Assembly (NCBI GenBank): GCA_002706685.1
Contig: PALV01000015.1
Coordinates: 124,001-188,000, forward strand
Source: Gammaproteobacteria bacterium
GTDB lineage: Bacteria > Pseudomonadota > Gammaproteobacteria > Pseudomonadales > Pseudohongiellaceae
Reading direction: 5' to 3'
Length of the DNA: 64,000 nucleotides
Shown: in pieces, positions 21,062 through 31,593 of the stretch
How positions within the stretch are numbered: the stretch's first letter is position 1
Layout of the letters: every line of letters begins with the position of its first letter
Made by a program: the position numbers and the translations under genes
The notes under the pieces: model-generated
What the model was told of the DNA's origin: nothing
The model's database searches: none
Seen by the model: only the letters and a program-made list of their open reading frames with translations

Positions 21062-22492
21062 ATGGCTGGAAAAACTCTGTACGACAAGCTCTGGGATTCG
21101 CACCTGGTCAAGCAGCGCGATGATGGTACGGCGCTGATCTATATTGACCGGCAACTGATACACGAAGTGACCTCGCCGCAGGCCTTCGAGGGGCTGCGCC
21201 TGGCTGGCCGTAAGCCCTGGCGTGCCGATGCCAATCTGGCAACGCCGGATCACAATATCCCGACCACCAAGGCGGAGCGCAGCCGTGGTCTGGAAGGCAT
21301 CATCGATCCGGTATCGCGTATTCAGGTAAAAACCCTGGACGCCAACTGCCTGGAGTTTGGTATTACCGAACTGGACATGAACGATATCCGTCAGGGCATC
21401 GTGCACGTCGTGGGCCCGGAGCAGGGTGCAACCCTGCCTGGCATGACCATTGTCTGTGGTGATTCGCACACTTCAACGCATGGCGCGCTGGGTGCATTGG
21501 CACACGGTATCGGGACCTCGGAAGTCGAGCACGTCATGGCAACCCAGTGCCTGATACAGCGCAAAATGAAGAACATGCTGATCCGTGTTGACGGTCAGCT
21601 CAACCCGGGCGTGACTGCCAAAGACATCGTGCTGGCCATCATTGGTGAAATTGGTACGGCCGGTGGCACGGGTTACACCATTGAATTTGGTGGCGAAGCG
21701 ATTCAGTCACTGAGCATGGAAGGCCGCATGACAGTCTGCAACATGGCTATCGAAGCGGGTGCGCGTGCCGGTCTGATCGCGGTTGATGAGACCACCGTCA
21801 ACTACATCAAGGGACGTCCGTTTGCCCCGCAGGGTGAGATGTTTGATCGTGCCGCCGACTACTGGCGCACACTGGTCAGTGATGCTGATGCGCACTTCGA
21901 CCGTGTGGTGGTGCTGGACGCTGCTGACATCATCCCTCAGGTCACCTGGGGAACCTCACCTGAGATGGTTGCCCCGGTTACTGGCGAGGTGCCAGACCCG
22001 GATCTGGAAACAGACAGCTCACGTGCCAGCAATATTCGTCAGGCGCTAAAGTACATGGGTCTGAAACCGCGCACACCGATTCGTGATATCAAGCTGGAGT
22101 ACGTCTTCATTGGCTCCTGCACCAACTCACGTATCGAAGATCTGCGCGCCGCGGCGGCTGTGGTCAAAGGCCGCAAAGTCGCCAGCAACATCGAGCTGGC
22201 AATGGTTGTACCGGGCTCTGGTCTGGTCAAGCAGCAGGCGGAAGCGGAAGGCCTGGACAAGATATTCATCGAAGCAGGCCTCGAATGGCGTGAGCCGGGC
22301 TGTTCCATGTGCCTGGCCATGAATGCCGACCAGCTGCCTGCTGGCAAACATTGCGCGTCTACCTCCAATCGTAACTTCGAAGGTCGTCAGGGCTTCGGTG
22401 GGCGAACCCACCTGGTCAGCCCGGCGATGGCGGCTGCGGCGGCCATCCACGGCCATTTTGTCGACGTGCGTGATATTCTGCTGGAGCACTGA
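21062..22492 (+). CDS. leuC: 3-isopropylmalate dehydratase large subunit
   Basis: With LeuD isomerises 2- to 3-isopropylmalate in leucine synthesis, using a 4Fe-4S cluster. The 476 residues begin [16 protein letters not shown]; cluster cysteines lie in [16 protein letters not shown] and [39 protein letters not shown] is the aconitase-family signature. leuD follows after two bases. Confidence 0.97.
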   Translation: MAGKTLYDKLWDSHLVKQRDDGTALIYIDRQLIHEVTSPQAFEGLRLAGRKPWRADANLATPDHNIPTTKAERSRGLEGIIDPVSRIQVKTLDANCLEFGITELDMNDIRQGIVHVVGPEQGATLPGMTIVCGDSHTSTHGALGALAHGIGTSEVEHVMATQCLIQRKMKNMLIRVDGQLNPGVTAKDIVLAIIGEIGTAGGTGYTIEFGGEAIQSLSMEGRMTVCNMAIEAGARAGLIAVDETTVNYIKGRPFAPQGEMFDRAADYWRTLVSDADAHFDRVVVLDAADIIPQVTWGTSPEMVAPVTGEVPDPDLETDSSRASNIRQALKYMGLKPRTPIRDIKLEYVFIGSCTNSRIEDLRAAAAVVKGRKVASNIELAMVVPGSGLVKQQAEAEGLDKIFIEAGLEWREPGCSMCLAMNADQLPAGKHCASTSNRNFEGRQGFGGRTHLVSPAMAAAAAIHGHFVDVRDILLEH

Positions 22493-22494
22493 TC

Positions 22495-23148
22495 ATGAGA
22501 GCATTTACTGTACACACCGGAGTGGCCATGCCACTGGATCGGGCCAACGTAGACACTGACTTCATCATCCCGAAGCAGTTTCTGAAGTCCATCAAGCGCA
22601 GCGGTTTTGGTATCAACCTGTTTGACGAACACCGCTACCTGGACAAAGGCGAGCCTGATGCGGACAACAGCAAGCGTCCGATCAACCACGACTTTGTACT
22701 GAACCAGCCGCGCTACAAGGGTGCCAGCGTGCTGTTGGCCCGCGACAATTTTGGCTGCGGATCAAGCCGCGAACATGCTCCATGGGCGCTGGATGACTAT
22801 GGATTTCGCGTGCTGATTGCACCCAGCTTTGCCGATATATTTTTCAATAATTGCTTTAAAAATGGCATATTACCCATTGTTTTAGATAAACAAACTGTCG
22901 ATCAATTGTTCAAGGAAGTTGAGACCAATGAAGGTTATCAGCTGACGGTTGATCTGCCTGCGCAAACCATCACCAAGCCTGATGGCAGCACCATCAGTTT
23001 TGAAGTTGATGCGTTTCGCAAGCACTGCCTGCTGAACGGTCTGGATGACATCGGACTGACGCTGGAAGATGCCGACGCCATCAGCGCGTTTGAATCCCAG
23101 TGGCGCGAGAAATCGCCCTGGTACTTTGGTACACCAGCGAAGTCCTGA
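22495..23148 (+). CDS. leuD: 3-isopropylmalate dehydratase small subunit
   Basis: Swivelling substrate-specificity subunit of the LeuCD enzyme. The 217 residues contain [14 protein letters not shown], and [16 protein letters not shown], the small-subunit signature. A short stretch near 22830-22900 is more A/T-rich than its surroundings but the frame is intact. Unlike the usual leuC-leuD-leuB order, leuB does not follow. Confidence 0.97.
   Translation: MRAFTVHTGVAMPLDRANVDTDFIIPKQFLKSIKRSGFGINLFDEHRYLDKGEPDADNSKRPINHDFVLNQPRYKGASVLLARDNFGCGSSREHAPWALDDYGFRVLIAPSFADIFFNNCFKNGILPIVLDKQTVDQLFKEVETNEGYQLTVDLPAQTITKPDGSTISFEVDAFRKHCLLNGLDDIGLTLEDADAISAFESQWREKSPWYFGTPAKS
23068..23093 (+). other. 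No separate element: end of leuD before asd
   Basis: This stretch is still leuD coding sequence; it is listed only to note that no leuB fragment or frameshifted remnant begins here. Confidence 0.3.
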
Positions 23149-23167
23149 GCGTACAAGTGATAGCCGA

Positions 23168-23193
23168 AGTGCCAGCCGCTGACAGCTGGCACT
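23168..23193 (+). terminator. Hairpin between leuD and asd
   Basis: The nine bases AGTGCCAGC (23168-23176) pair perfectly with GCTGGCACT (23185-23193) around an 8-base loop. There is no T-run after it, so it may be a weak or Rho-assisted terminator or an mRNA-stabilising stem. Confidence 0.4.
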
Positions 23194-23245
23194 CTGGCAA
23201 ACGCAGACCTGACAGCAATGATCCTCACCACTGAAGGGAGATGAT

Positions 23246-24265
23246 ATGAAAAAGTTCAATGTGGCCGTGGTCGGAGCCACTGGCGCCGTCGGCGAAACTC
23301 TGATCAGCATTCTGGAAGAGCGTAATTTTCCGGTAAACGAACTGTTCCCATTGGCCAGCGAGCGCTCTGCGGGCAGCACGGTCATGTTCCATGGCAAGCC
23401 TGTGACAGTTCAGAACCTGGCCGAGTTTGATTTCAGCAAGGCGGATATTGGCCTGTTCTCGGCTGGCGGCAGCATCTCCGAAGTCTACGCCCCCAAGGCA
23501 GGCGCAGCAGGCTGTATTGTGATCGATAATACCTCGCAGTTCCGTTATGACGACGACATTCCTTTGGTGGTACCGGAAGTCAATCCGGAGGCGATCGCGA
23601 ACTACACCAACCGCAATATCATTGCCAATCCCAACTGCTCCACCATTCAGATGCTGGTGGCATTAAAGCCGATTCACGATAAAGTGGGCATTACACGTAT
23701 CAACGTGTCGACCTATCAGGCAGTTTCCGGAACCGGCAAAGAAGCCATTGAAGAGCTGGCGGCCCAGACCGCTGCGCTGCTGAATGGCAAAGAAGCCGAA
23801 TGCAATGTGTATCCAAAGCAGATCGCCTTCAACGCGCTGCCGCACATCGATGTGTTCCTGGAAAACGGCTACACCAAAGAAGAAATGAAGATGTCCTGGG
23901 AAACCAAAAAGATCCTCGACAAAAGCGTTGAAGTGAACGCAACCTGCGTCCGCGTTCCAGTGTTCTTCAGCCATTCCGAAGCCGTGCATCTGGAGACTCG
24001 CGAGCCCATCACTGTCGAGGAAGTGCGTGAACTGATCAGCAAGGCACCTGGCGCCAAACTGATGGATGAGCGCAAGGATGGTGGTTACCCGACAGCGGTA
24101 GGCGACTCAGCCGGCAAGGACGAAGTTCTGGTCGGTCGCATCCGCAAAGATATCTCACACCCTAACGGTATCGATCTGTGGGTGGTGGGTGACAATGTCC
24201 GCAAAGGCGCGGCACTGAACTCCATCCAGATTGCTGAAGTGTTGATAAAAGACTATTTATCATAA
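23246..24265 (+). CDS. asd: Aspartate-semialdehyde dehydrogenase
   Basis: NADPH-dependent enzyme giving aspartate-semialdehyde for lysine, diaminopimelate, methionine and threonine. The 339 residues begin with the nucleotide site VAVVGATGAVGETLI; the catalytic cysteine is Cys131 in NPNCSTIQM, so this is an active Asd rather than the cysteine-less Usg paralogue. SHSEAVHLET holds the conserved histidine. GAAGGGAG precedes the ATG. fimV follows after 42 bases, as in Pseudomonas. Confidence 0.95.
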   Translation: MKKFNVAVVGATGAVGETLISILEERNFPVNELFPLASERSAGSTVMFHGKPVTVQNLAEFDFSKADIGLFSAGGSISEVYAPKAGAAGCIVIDNTSQFRYDDDIPLVVPEVNPEAIANYTNRNIIANPNCSTIQMLVALKPIHDKVGITRINVSTYQAVSGTGKEAIEELAAQTAALLNGKEAECNVYPKQIAFNALPHIDVFLENGYTKEEMKMSWETKKILDKSVEVNATCVRVPVFFSHSEAVHLETREPITVEEVRELISKAPGAKLMDERKDGGYPTAVGDSAGKDEVLVGRIRKDISHPNGIDLWVVGDNVRKGAALNSIQIAEVLIKDYLS

Positions 24266-24307
24266 ATACTTGAGCCTGTTTCTCAGCACGCTGTCGAAAA
24301 GGATGCA

Positions 24308-26842
24308 ATGATGGTAAAACGGCTGCTCCCACTAATTACCGCGCTGGCACTGCTGGCAGGCGGGCGGGCGGCAGCCGTTGAGCTGGGTGATCTGACACTG
24401 ACCAGTAACAGTGACGAACCGCTGGTCGCCACCATCAGTCTGCTGGATGTAGAAGGTCTGGATGCAGAGGCCATCCGGGTCATGGTGGCGGAATCCGAGG
24501 ATTTCGAACGTCTGTCCCTGGAACGCGACCCGGTCCTGGACAATCTTCAGTTTGCTGTCAATCTTAACGCTGCTGGCGGACCAATCGTCACGCTGAGCGC
24601 CCCAGTTACGATTGATGAACCCTTCATCAGCCTCCTGCTGGACACCCGCTGGCCCAGCGGCCGTGTGCTGACTGAATATACCCTTCGACTGGAAGCCCCG
24701 GCGTTCACCGCCCAGACCGGCAATATTTCCGAGTTTTCACCAGTCCGTTCCGTGGTGCTGGATGTGCCGGAAGAGGAGCCAGAAGCTCCCGTTGACGACT
24801 CCGCGGAGCTGGCCGAGACCGCGCCGGCCCAAACCCTTGCTGAGACATCCGGCACCGTAGAGACCGCTGCTCCCACTGATACTGTCGCACAGCCAGACGA
24901 GCAGACATCTGCCAACAACGTAAGCCCAGAGCCATCGACACCCACATCGAATGCGGCCAGCACACCCGATCCGGAACTACTGGCCAACGCCAGCACCTTG
25001 ACGGTCAATGCGGGCGATACCCTGTGGGAGCTGGCACTGCGAGCGCGTCCTGACAGTTCGGTCAGCGTGCAGCAGACCATGCTGGCACTGCAGCGACTGA
25101 ATCCTGAAGCCTTCATTGGCGGCAATATCAATCAGGTGCAACGTGGCGCCGTGTTGCGCGTGCCCGAGCTGGACGAGATACGTCGTCTTGCCAATGCCGA
25201 GGCGGTGCAGGAAGTTCAGCGCCAGAATCAGGCGTTTGCCAATCGGGGAACCGCGCCTCAGCCGACGCAGCCGGCTACGTCAACGGCCAGCGGCAGCACC
25301 AATCAGGGTGAACTGCGCGTGGTCGCCGTCGATGAAGATGAAGAATCCGATGATCAACCTGACACCAGTGCCGCCGGAAACCAGGATGCTGAGCGGGAAC
25401 GTCGTCTGAATGAGCTGGAAGATCGACTCGCCGTTCGTCAGGAAGAGCTTGACGAACTGGACTCAGAGAATCGCGAGCTGAACGCGCGCCTGGACTTGCT
25501 GCAGCAACAGATTGCCTCCGCCCAGGAAATCATTCGCCTGCGCGACCTGGAACTGGCGCAATTACAGGAGTCACTGGCCGATCAGGACTCTGCACGAGCC
25601 GATCAGGCGGATCAGCCGGATACGGTTGTCACCATGGCGCCAGAGGGCGGACCGGTTCAGCAGTTCCTTAATATGATGATCAGCAACACCTGGTTGCTGT
25701 TGAGCCTGCTGGCGGCACTGGTGCTGTCGATTGTGGCCTTCCTGGTATGGCGCAACCGGGCCGCAAGGGCAGCTGAGCAGGAATCACAGCGCAGCAATGA
25801 CGAGATGAAGCTGGGCGATGAGGATTCCGATGAAATGCTGTTTGCCGGTGTCGCCGCCGCGGCAGCCGAGGCGGATGCCAGCCGGCAGGCCGACTCAGTT
25901 GTTGACGCTGATGGCGAAGCGGCAGCCGAACAGGAAGACAGCGATGATGATGACGATGGTGTTGTCTACACGCCCAGTACCGCCGCGGCAACCATGGCGC
26001 AGGCCTATGAAGAGGTCGAGTCGGAACAGCAGGAAACTGACCAGGCTGACAGCGACCCGTGGCAGACCCCAGAAGAAGACACCGACGAGGCTATGGTCTT
26101 CGATGACGAATCGGCACCAGAAGACGCCATCGCCCAGTCACAGAGTTCAGAAACCCAGGTTTTCAGTGGCGACGACCTGAGTGATGCGGACAGCGCCTGG
26201 GATGATACTGATGCGTCTGCCTATGACCTCGATGATGAATTCGACCTCAACCAGCCTGATGAGTCGACAGTTGAGGCCGAGCCGGCGTCGCCGTCGGAGT
26301 CCGACTTCGAGTCAGAACTTGATGCCGAGCTGGAGTGGCCGGGGCAGGAGCGGGAGCAGGAGCAGTCGTTTGAGTCCGAGCCGGAGCCTTTCGCTGAGCC
26401 AGAACCGGAACCCGAAACTGTCATGGAGCCAGAGCCAGAGCCAGAGCCCGAACCAGAGCCCGAACCAGAGCCAGAGCCCGAACCAGAGCCCGAACCAGAG
26501 CCAGAGCCCGAACCAGAGCCAGAAACAACTGCCATTGCAGATGACTACGACCTCAGTGAGCCGGACGTCAAGGCTGATGCCAGCTCCACCAGTACCGATG
26601 AGTTTGATGATCTGGCCTTCATACCCAGTGAAGAAATGACTGAAGACGATGCGGCGGAAGACGAAGACGACTTCCCGCTGCTGTCGGACAGCGATGAAGC
26701 TGCAACCAAGCTTGATCTGGCGCGTGCCTACATCGACATGGGCGATGAAGCGGGTGCCAGAGAAATTCTGGGTGAAGTGCTGGAAGAGGGAACCGAGACC
26801 CAGCGCCAGGAAGCCCAGTCATTGCTTGACCGTCTGGAATAA
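24308..26842 (+). CDS. fimV: FimV-type polar hub / peptidoglycan-binding protein
   Basis: Inner-membrane protein that organises the cell pole and supports type IV pili and twitching in Pseudomonas-like bacteria. The 844 residues contain a signal peptide, the FimV N-terminal domain ([20 protein letters not shown]), a LysM motif (about 232-290, [13 protein letters not shown]), a coiled coil (about 360-425), one membrane helix (about 458-477), a very acidic cytoplasmic region, a Glu-Pro tract and the conserved C-terminal cap (about 795-844, [21 protein letters not shown]). Annotators may call it only a LysM protein. Confidence 0.92.
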   Translation: MMVKRLLPLITALALLAGGRAAAVELGDLTLTSNSDEPLVATISLLDVEGLDAEAIRVMVAESEDFERLSLERDPVLDNLQFAVNLNAAGGPIVTLSAPVTIDEPFISLLLDTRWPSGRVLTEYTLRLEAPAFTAQTGNISEFSPVRSVVLDVPEEEPEAPVDDSAELAETAPAQTLAETSGTVETAAPTDTVAQPDEQTSANNVSPEPSTPTSNAASTPDPELLANASTLTVNAGDTLWELALRARPDSSVSVQQTMLALQRLNPEAFIGGNINQVQRGAVLRVPELDEIRRLANAEAVQEVQRQNQAFANRGTAPQPTQPATSTASGSTNQGELRVVAVDEDEESDDQPDTSAAGNQDAERERRLNELEDRLAVRQEELDELDSENRELNARLDLLQQQIASAQEIIRLRDLELAQLQESLADQDSARADQADQPDTVVTMAPEGGPVQQFLNMMISNTWLLLSLLAALVLSIVAFLVWRNRAARAAEQESQRSNDEMKLGDEDSDEMLFAGVAAAAAEADASRQADSVVDADGEAAAEQEDSDDDDDGVVYTPSTAAATMAQAYEEVESEQQETDQADSDPWQTPEEDTDEAMVFDDESAPEDAIAQSQSSETQVFSGDDLSDADSAWDDTDASAYDLDDEFDLNQPDESTVEAEPASPSESDFESELDAELEWPGQEREQEQSFESEPEPFAEPEPEPETVMEPEPEPEPEPEPEPEPEPEPEPEPEPEPEPEPETTAIADDYDLSEPDVKADASSTSTDEFDDLAFIPSEEMTEDDAAEDEDDFPLLSDSDEAATKLDLARAYIDMGDEAGAREILGEVLEEGTETQRQEAQSLLDRLE
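26426..26524 (+). repeat. Glu-Pro minisatellite inside fimV
   Basis: Thirty-three codons alternate Glu and Pro. At DNA level a 30-base unit (GAG CCA GAG CCC GAA, then CCA GAG CCC GAA CCA) repeats exactly at 26438-26467 and 26468-26497, then partly again. Such near-identical units are prone to length change by slippage, always in frame if whole units are lost or gained. Confidence 0.85.
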
Positions 26843-26857
26843 TCTGCAGGAATCGAA

Positions 26858-27649
26858 TTGACTACCCGTATTGCTCTGGGCGTTGAATATAATGGCGCCC
26901 GCTTTTCCGGCTGGCAGCGCCAGGCCTCGCCACCACTGCCGACAGTCCAGGGCCAACTGGAAACGGCGCTCTCGCGTATCGCAAACCAGCAAGTGGCGAT
27001 CAGCTGCGCGGGCCGCACTGACGCCGGTGTCCATGCCACGGGCCAGGTCATCCATTTCGATACAGCCATAGACCGGGGCGCCAAGGCCTGGGTAATGGGC
27101 ACCAATACCCATCTGCCGCCTGAGATTCGCGTGCAGTGGGCCACGCCGGTTGATGATAATTTCCATGCCCGTCATTCGGCCCGCAGTCGCCGCTATCGTT
27201 ATGTCATCTATGATCAGCCAGTCAAACCAACTGTACTGGTGGGTCAGCTGACACACGTGCGTCAGCCTCTGAATGTTGCGATGATGCATGAGGCGGCCCA
27301 GCATCTGCTGGGCGAACATGATTTCAGTTCGTTTCGGGGCTCTGGTTGTCAGGCCAATTCACCGTTCCGGGAGATTCGCTCAATCGCGGTTTACCGGCAC
27401 AACCGTTTTATCATTGTTGAAGTCGAGGCAAACGCCTTTCTGCTGCATATGGTTCGCAACATCACGGGTACATTGTTGCAGGTGGGCTTCGCCAGACAGC
27501 CCACAGACTGGGTGCGCGACGTGCTGATGAGCCGGGACCGCAAGAAGGGTGGCGATACGGCGCGTCCCGATGGGCTGTTCCTGGTTCATGTTGGCTATCC
27601 CGATTATCCGGATCTGCCGCAGTTGCCGCTGGGGCCATGCTTTCTGTAG
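26858..27649 (+). CDS. truA: tRNA pseudouridine(38-40) synthase TruA
   Basis: Makes pseudouridine at positions 38-40 in the tRNA anticodon arm. It uses a TTG start at 26858, supported by AGGA at 26848-26851 and by the family start TRIALGVEYNGARFSGWQ. The catalytic Asp is in CAGRTDAGVHATGQ. FRGSGCQANSP and MVRNITGTLLQVG are also typical. 263 residues. It keeps its conserved place between fimV and trpF. Confidence 0.96.
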   Translation: MTTRIALGVEYNGARFSGWQRQASPPLPTVQGQLETALSRIANQQVAISCAGRTDAGVHATGQVIHFDTAIDRGAKAWVMGTNTHLPPEIRVQWATPVDDNFHARHSARSRRYRYVIYDQPVKPTVLVGQLTHVRQPLNVAMMHEAAQHLLGEHDFSSFRGSGCQANSPFREIRSIAVYRHNRFIIVEVEANAFLLHMVRNITGTLLQVGFARQPTDWVRDVLMSRDRKKGGDTARPDGLFLVHVGYPDYPDLPQLPLGPCFL

Positions 27650-27884
27650 ATTCTCTCCTGTGGCGCTGGCTGCAATTGCGCTGACGCAAAGTGTACACAG
27701 CAACATCCCTTGAGCATTTTTCCCCTCAGTCCCGGTTATACTCACACATAAACGCGTGTTCTCTGGTAAAATCCGGGCCCCTGCCTTGTGTCGAAACAGA
27801 GCTTGATGCAATCGGGCAGGACCTGAATGACGGCGCATGGCAGCGTCGATTTGCTCCCGGAAAAACAACTGAACGACCCTCAGG

Positions 27885-28559
27885 ATGAGCATGACATTGC
27901 GAACACGCGTAAAAATCTGCGGCATAACCCGTCCTCAGGATGCCGTGCTGGCCGCCAGACTGGGTGCGGATGCACTGGGTCTGATGTTCTATGCCGGCAG
28001 TAAACGCGCCATCACACTGAGGCAGGCTGCCGAAATTCGCGCCGCAGTGCCAGCATTTGTCAGTGTTGTGGGTCTGTTTGTTAACCCGCAGCGTATTGAT
28101 GTGGAGTCCACCCTGCAGGCGGTTCATCTGGACTGTCTGCAATTTCATGGCGATGAGGACCCCGCGTTCTGTGAGTCATTTGCCATACCCTACATCAAGG
28201 TTGTGCGCGTGCCGGCAGAAGCTGACGACAGCGGCCACGGGAAGCTTCTGCAGCAGGTCGAAGAGCAGGCTGCGCAATTTTCCGGGGCCAGTGCCATATT
28301 GCTGGACACCTACGACCCGCAGCAGCGCGGCGGGACAGGTAAACAATTTGACTGGACGCTGGCGCGGCGCTGTGTAGAGCAGCTTGCCGCACCGATTGTC
28401 CTGGCCGGGGGGCTGAGCGCTGACAATGCCGCCCGTGCCATCAACGAAGTTCGACCCTGGGCGCTGGATCTCAGCTCCGGGGTGGAAAGCGAGCCGGGTA
28501 TCAAAGACCCGGATAAACTGCAGGCATTTTTTGAAGAGGTTAACCGTGTCCGTATCTGA
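27885..28559 (+). CDS. trpF: Phosphoribosylanthranilate isomerase
   Basis: TIM-barrel enzyme of tryptophan synthesis. The 224 residues begin with [16 protein letters not shown], holding the catalytic Cys, and the second catalytic Asp lies in [22 protein letters not shown] 27885 and ATG 27891 are both possible starts. Its end overlaps the trpB start by 14 bases. The 235 bases before it hold no gene and only weak promoter-like sequences (for example TAAAAT near 27770). Confidence 0.95.
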   Translation: MSMTLRTRVKICGITRPQDAVLAARLGADALGLMFYAGSKRAITLRQAAEIRAAVPAFVSVVGLFVNPQRIDVESTLQAVHLDCLQFHGDEDPAFCESFAIPYIKVVRVPAEADDSGHGKLLQQVEEQAAQFSGASAILLDTYDPQQRGGTGKQFDWTLARRCVEQLAAPIVLAGGLSADNAARAINEVRPWALDLSSGVESEPGIKDPDKLQAFFEEVNRVRI

Positions 28560-29790
28560 GTCAGAACATGTTGCCACTACGGCAACCGCGCAGGATCCGT
28601 TCAGTGGTCCCGACCTGACCGGCCATTTTGGTCGATTTGGCGGGATCTTTGTTGGCGAAACGCTGATGGCAGCTGTAGAAGAGCTCGATCGCGTCTATCG
28701 TCAACTGTCTGGCGATCCGCAGTTCTGGCGTGACTTCGACTACGACATGGCGCATTACGTTGGCCGGCCATCGCCGCTGTATCACGCTGAGAGACTGAGC
28801 GAACATGCCGGCGGCGCAAAGATCATTCTCAAGCGGGAGGATCTCAATCACACCGGTGCGCACAAGATCAACAACACTATCGGGCAGGCACTGCTGGCCA
28901 AATACATGGGCAAGCCGCGCATCATCGCCGAAACCGGTGCCGGTCAGCACGGAGTGGCCAGCGCCACGGTAGCGGCCCGGCTGGGGTTGGAGTGTCATGT
29001 CTACATGGGAGCCGAGGACGTCAAACGTCAGGCAGCCAACGTCTACCGCATGAAACTGCTGGGTGCCAATGTGGTGTCTGTGACCTCAGGGTCCCGCACT
29101 TTGAAGGACGCCATGAATGAGGCGCTGCGCGACTGGGCAACCAACGTAGATAACACCTACTACATTATTGGTACCGTGGCCGGCCCACACCCTTATCCCA
29201 TGCTGGTCCGTGATTTTCAGGCCATCATCGGTCGCGAAGCCCGTGAGCAGTCGCTGGCCGAGTACGGTAAATTGCCGGATGCGCTGGTCGCCTGTGTGGG
29301 TGGTGGATCCAATGCCATTGGTCTGTTCCATCCCTTCCTGCGCGACAAAGACGTGGCGATTTATGGTGTCGAAGCTGGTGGTGACGGCGTCGAGACCGGC
29401 CGTCATGCGGCGCCGCTGTCGGCGGGCAAGCCCGGCGTATTGCACGGCAACCGTACCTACATCATGAGCGATGACAACGGTCAGATTCTGGAGACGCATT
29501 CGGTTTCAGCCGGTCTGGACTACCCGGGTGTGGGCCCTGAACACGCCTGGCTGAAAGATGCCGGTCGCGCCAACTATGTGTCGGTCACTGATACTGAAGC
29601 CCTGGATGCATTCCGCTTGCTGACACGCAAGGAAGGCATCATTCCGGCTCTCGAGTCGGCGCATGCGATAGCCTATGCCATCAAGCTGGCAGCGACCATG
29701 TCGCCTGATCAGACGGTACTGGTCAATCTGTCCGGTCGTGGCGACAAGGATATCCATACGGTTGCAAGCATCGATGGCATTACCGTCTAG
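28546..29790 (+). CDS. trpB: Tryptophan synthase beta chain
   Basis: PLP enzyme joining indole and serine. The frame is open upstream to 28426 inside trpF, but GTG 28546 has GAAGAGG just before it and yields the expected 414 residues. The PLP lysine is Lys107 in [10 protein letters not shown]; the phosphate-binding loop is GGGSNAIG and the C-terminal LSGRGDKD is intact. Confidence 0.96.
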   Translation: MSVSESEHVATTATAQDPFSGPDLTGHFGRFGGIFVGETLMAAVEELDRVYRQLSGDPQFWRDFDYDMAHYVGRPSPLYHAERLSEHAGGAKIILKREDLNHTGAHKINNTIGQALLAKYMGKPRIIAETGAGQHGVASATVAARLGLECHVYMGAEDVKRQAANVYRMKLLGANVVSVTSGSRTLKDAMNEALRDWATNVDNTYYIIGTVAGPHPYPMLVRDFQAIIGREAREQSLAEYGKLPDALVACVGGGSNAIGLFHPFLRDKDVAIYGVEAGGDGVETGRHAAPLSAGKPGVLHGNRTYIMSDDNGQILETHSVSAGLDYPGVGPEHAWLKDAGRANYVSVTDTEALDAFRLLTRKEGIIPALESAHAIAYAIKLAATMSPDQTVLVNLSGRGDKDIHTVASIDGITV

Positions 29791-29816
29791 CAGAGCACAG
29801 GGAGAGGCAAGCGAAC

Positions 29817-30629
29817 ATGAGTAGAATCAGCAAAACGATTGCGGCCGCCAAACAGGCGGGCCGCAAGGTACTGGTACCTTATCTGGTGGCTGGTGACCCC
29901 GACCGGGACACCACGGTGGCCCTGATGCACCAGCTGGTCAGCAACGGCGCTGACATCATCGAGCTGGGTGTGCCATTCAGCGACCCGTCCTCTGACGGCC
30001 CGGTGATACAGCTGGGCGCCGAGCGCGCGCTGCGCCAGGGTGTGGGCATGAAGACAGTGCTGTCCATTGTCAGCGAGTTTCGTAAGAAAGATGACAAAAC
30101 GCCAATTGTGCTGATGGGTTATCTGAATCCACTGGAAGTCATGGGATACGACAACTTTGTCAGCCAGGCCAGTTCGGCAGGCGTGGACGGCGTGCTGGTG
30201 GTGGATCTGCCAGTCAGCGAGGCGAAAGAACTGCTGGCACTGACGCAACCGGCCCAGATGGACATCATTTTCCTGGTGGCGCCCACGACAACCGAAAAGC
30301 GTCTCCAGGGTATCTGTGAGCACAGTTCAGGTTACCTGTACTACGTGTCGCTGAAGGGCGTCACCGGAGCTGCCATCACGGATGCAGACTCAATTGCCGA
30401 GCGTGTTAAAGCGCTTCGTGAGCGCACTGAGCTGCCCGTCGTGGTGGGCTTTGGCATCAAGGATGAGGCCAGCGCAACATCAATGGCAGCGATCAGTGAC
30501 GGGGTTATCGTAGGTAGTGCGCTGGTCCAGAAAATCGGCGAGCTGACTGACTCTGGCGCTCGTGATGAGGCCGCTGTGGCGCAGGCCTGCGAGCTGATCG
30601 GGCGTCTGCGCAAGGCGCTTGACGCATAG
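29817..30629 (+). CDS. trpA: Tryptophan synthase alpha chain
   Basis: Cleaves indole-3-glycerol phosphate and channels indole to TrpB. The 270 residues form a TIM barrel with catalytic Glu in IELGVPFSDPSSDGP and Asp in GVLVVDLP. GFGIKDEASA is the phosphate-binding end. Begins 26 bases after trpB, with GGGAGAGG upstream of the ATG. Confidence 0.96.
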   Translation: MSRISKTIAAAKQAGRKVLVPYLVAGDPDRDTTVALMHQLVSNGADIIELGVPFSDPSSDGPVIQLGAERALRQGVGMKTVLSIVSEFRKKDDKTPIVLMGYLNPLEVMGYDNFVSQASSAGVDGVLVVDLPVSEAKELLALTQPAQMDIIFLVAPTTTEKRLQGICEHSSGYLYYVSLKGVTGAAITDADSIAERVKALRERTELPVVVGFGIKDEASATSMAAISDGVIVGSALVQKIGELTDSGARDEAAVAQACELIGRLRKALDA

Positions 30630-30711
30630 ATTGGCGGAAAATGTTATAGTACTCGACCCGAGGCCATAACTTGGGCTTTAAACATCAGGAATCGATTGAC
30701 AGGAATCAGGT

Positions 30712-31590
30712 ATGAGCTGGATTAACAAAATCCTTCCCTCCATTCGTAACAGCAGTGCGGCGCCCGATGGTGCCAAACAGAAATCCAGTGTGCCCGAGGG
30801 GCTCTGGAAGAAATGCCCACGCTGTGAGGCAGTCCTGTATCGTCCCGATCTCGAGCGTAATCACGATGTCTGCCCCAAGTGCGACCATCACATGCGTATT
30901 ACGGCACGCCGTCGTCTGGACCTGTTTCTGGACGATGACAGCGCACAGGAGCTGTTCGAGGATATCGAGCCGGTAGATATCCTGAAGTTCAAGGATCTCA
31001 AAAAGTACAAAGATCGTCTGTCCGCCGCGCAGAAAAGCACCGGCGAGAAGGATGCCCTGGTGGTTGTGCAGGGCAAGGTCTGCGATGTGGAGGCGGTTGT
31101 AGCAGCCTTCGAGTTCGGCTTTATTGGTGGTTCCATGGGTGCCGTGGTGGGTGAGAAATTTGTGCAGGCGATCAACACCTGCATTCAGCAGCGCCTGCCG
31201 CTGATCTGTTTCTCCACCAGTGGTGGCGCCCGTATGCAGGAAGCACTGGTATCCCTGATGCAGATGGCAAAAACCTCTGCTGCGCTGGAGCGTCTGCGTA
31301 GCGAAGGCCTGCCGTTCATCTCCGTACTGGTAGACCCGGTTTACGGTGGTGTCTCAGCCAGTCTGGCAATGCTGGGTGACATTAACGTCGCCGAACCACG
31401 CGCTCTGGTAGGTTTCACAGGTCCCGACGTGATTCGTCAGACGGTCCGCGTCAAACTGCCAGAAGGTTTCCAGCGCAGCGAATTTCTGCTGGAGCATGGC
31501 GCCATAGATATGATCGTGCATCGCAAAGATATGCGCCGCACCGTCGCAGGTCTGGTTTCCAAGCTGATGCAACTGCCGCCGGCTGCCTGA
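30712..31590 (+). CDS. accD: Acetyl-CoA carboxylase carboxyltransferase beta subunit
   Basis: With AccA transfers carboxyl from biotin to acetyl-CoA to make malonyl-CoA. The 292 residues include the N-terminal zinc ribbon (CPRC and CPKC, about residues 37-59) and the crotonase-like core with [19 protein letters not shown] and [11 protein letters not shown]. Three bases separate it from folC. Upstream lies a weak candidate promoter (TTGACG 30619-30624 and TATAGT 30645-30650, spacer 20, too long). Confidence 0.96.
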   Translation: MSWINKILPSIRNSSAAPDGAKQKSSVPEGLWKKCPRCEAVLYRPDLERNHDVCPKCDHHMRITARRRLDLFLDDDSAQELFEDIEPVDILKFKDLKKYKDRLSAAQKSTGEKDALVVVQGKVCDVEAVVAAFEFGFIGGSMGAVVGEKFVQAINTCIQQRLPLICFSTSGGARMQEALVSLMQMAKTSAALERLRSEGLPFISVLVDPVYGGVSASLAMLGDINVAEPRALVGFTGPDVIRQTVRVKLPEGFQRSEFLLEHGAIDMIVHRKDMRRTVAGLVSKLMQLPPAA

Positions 31591-31593
31591 TAA

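Noticed and set aside
23068..23093. A leuB remnant at the end of leuD
   Set aside because: The sequence is ordinary leuD coding sequence; the entry in the feature list only records this absence.
26221..26535. Gly-Ser repeat protein on the minus strand
   Set aside because: It is the reverse reading of the Glu-Pro tract of fimV; nothing independent supports it.
27650..27884. Trp attenuator before trpF
   Set aside because: No short reading frame with tandem Trp codons and no terminator/antiterminator pair could be found.
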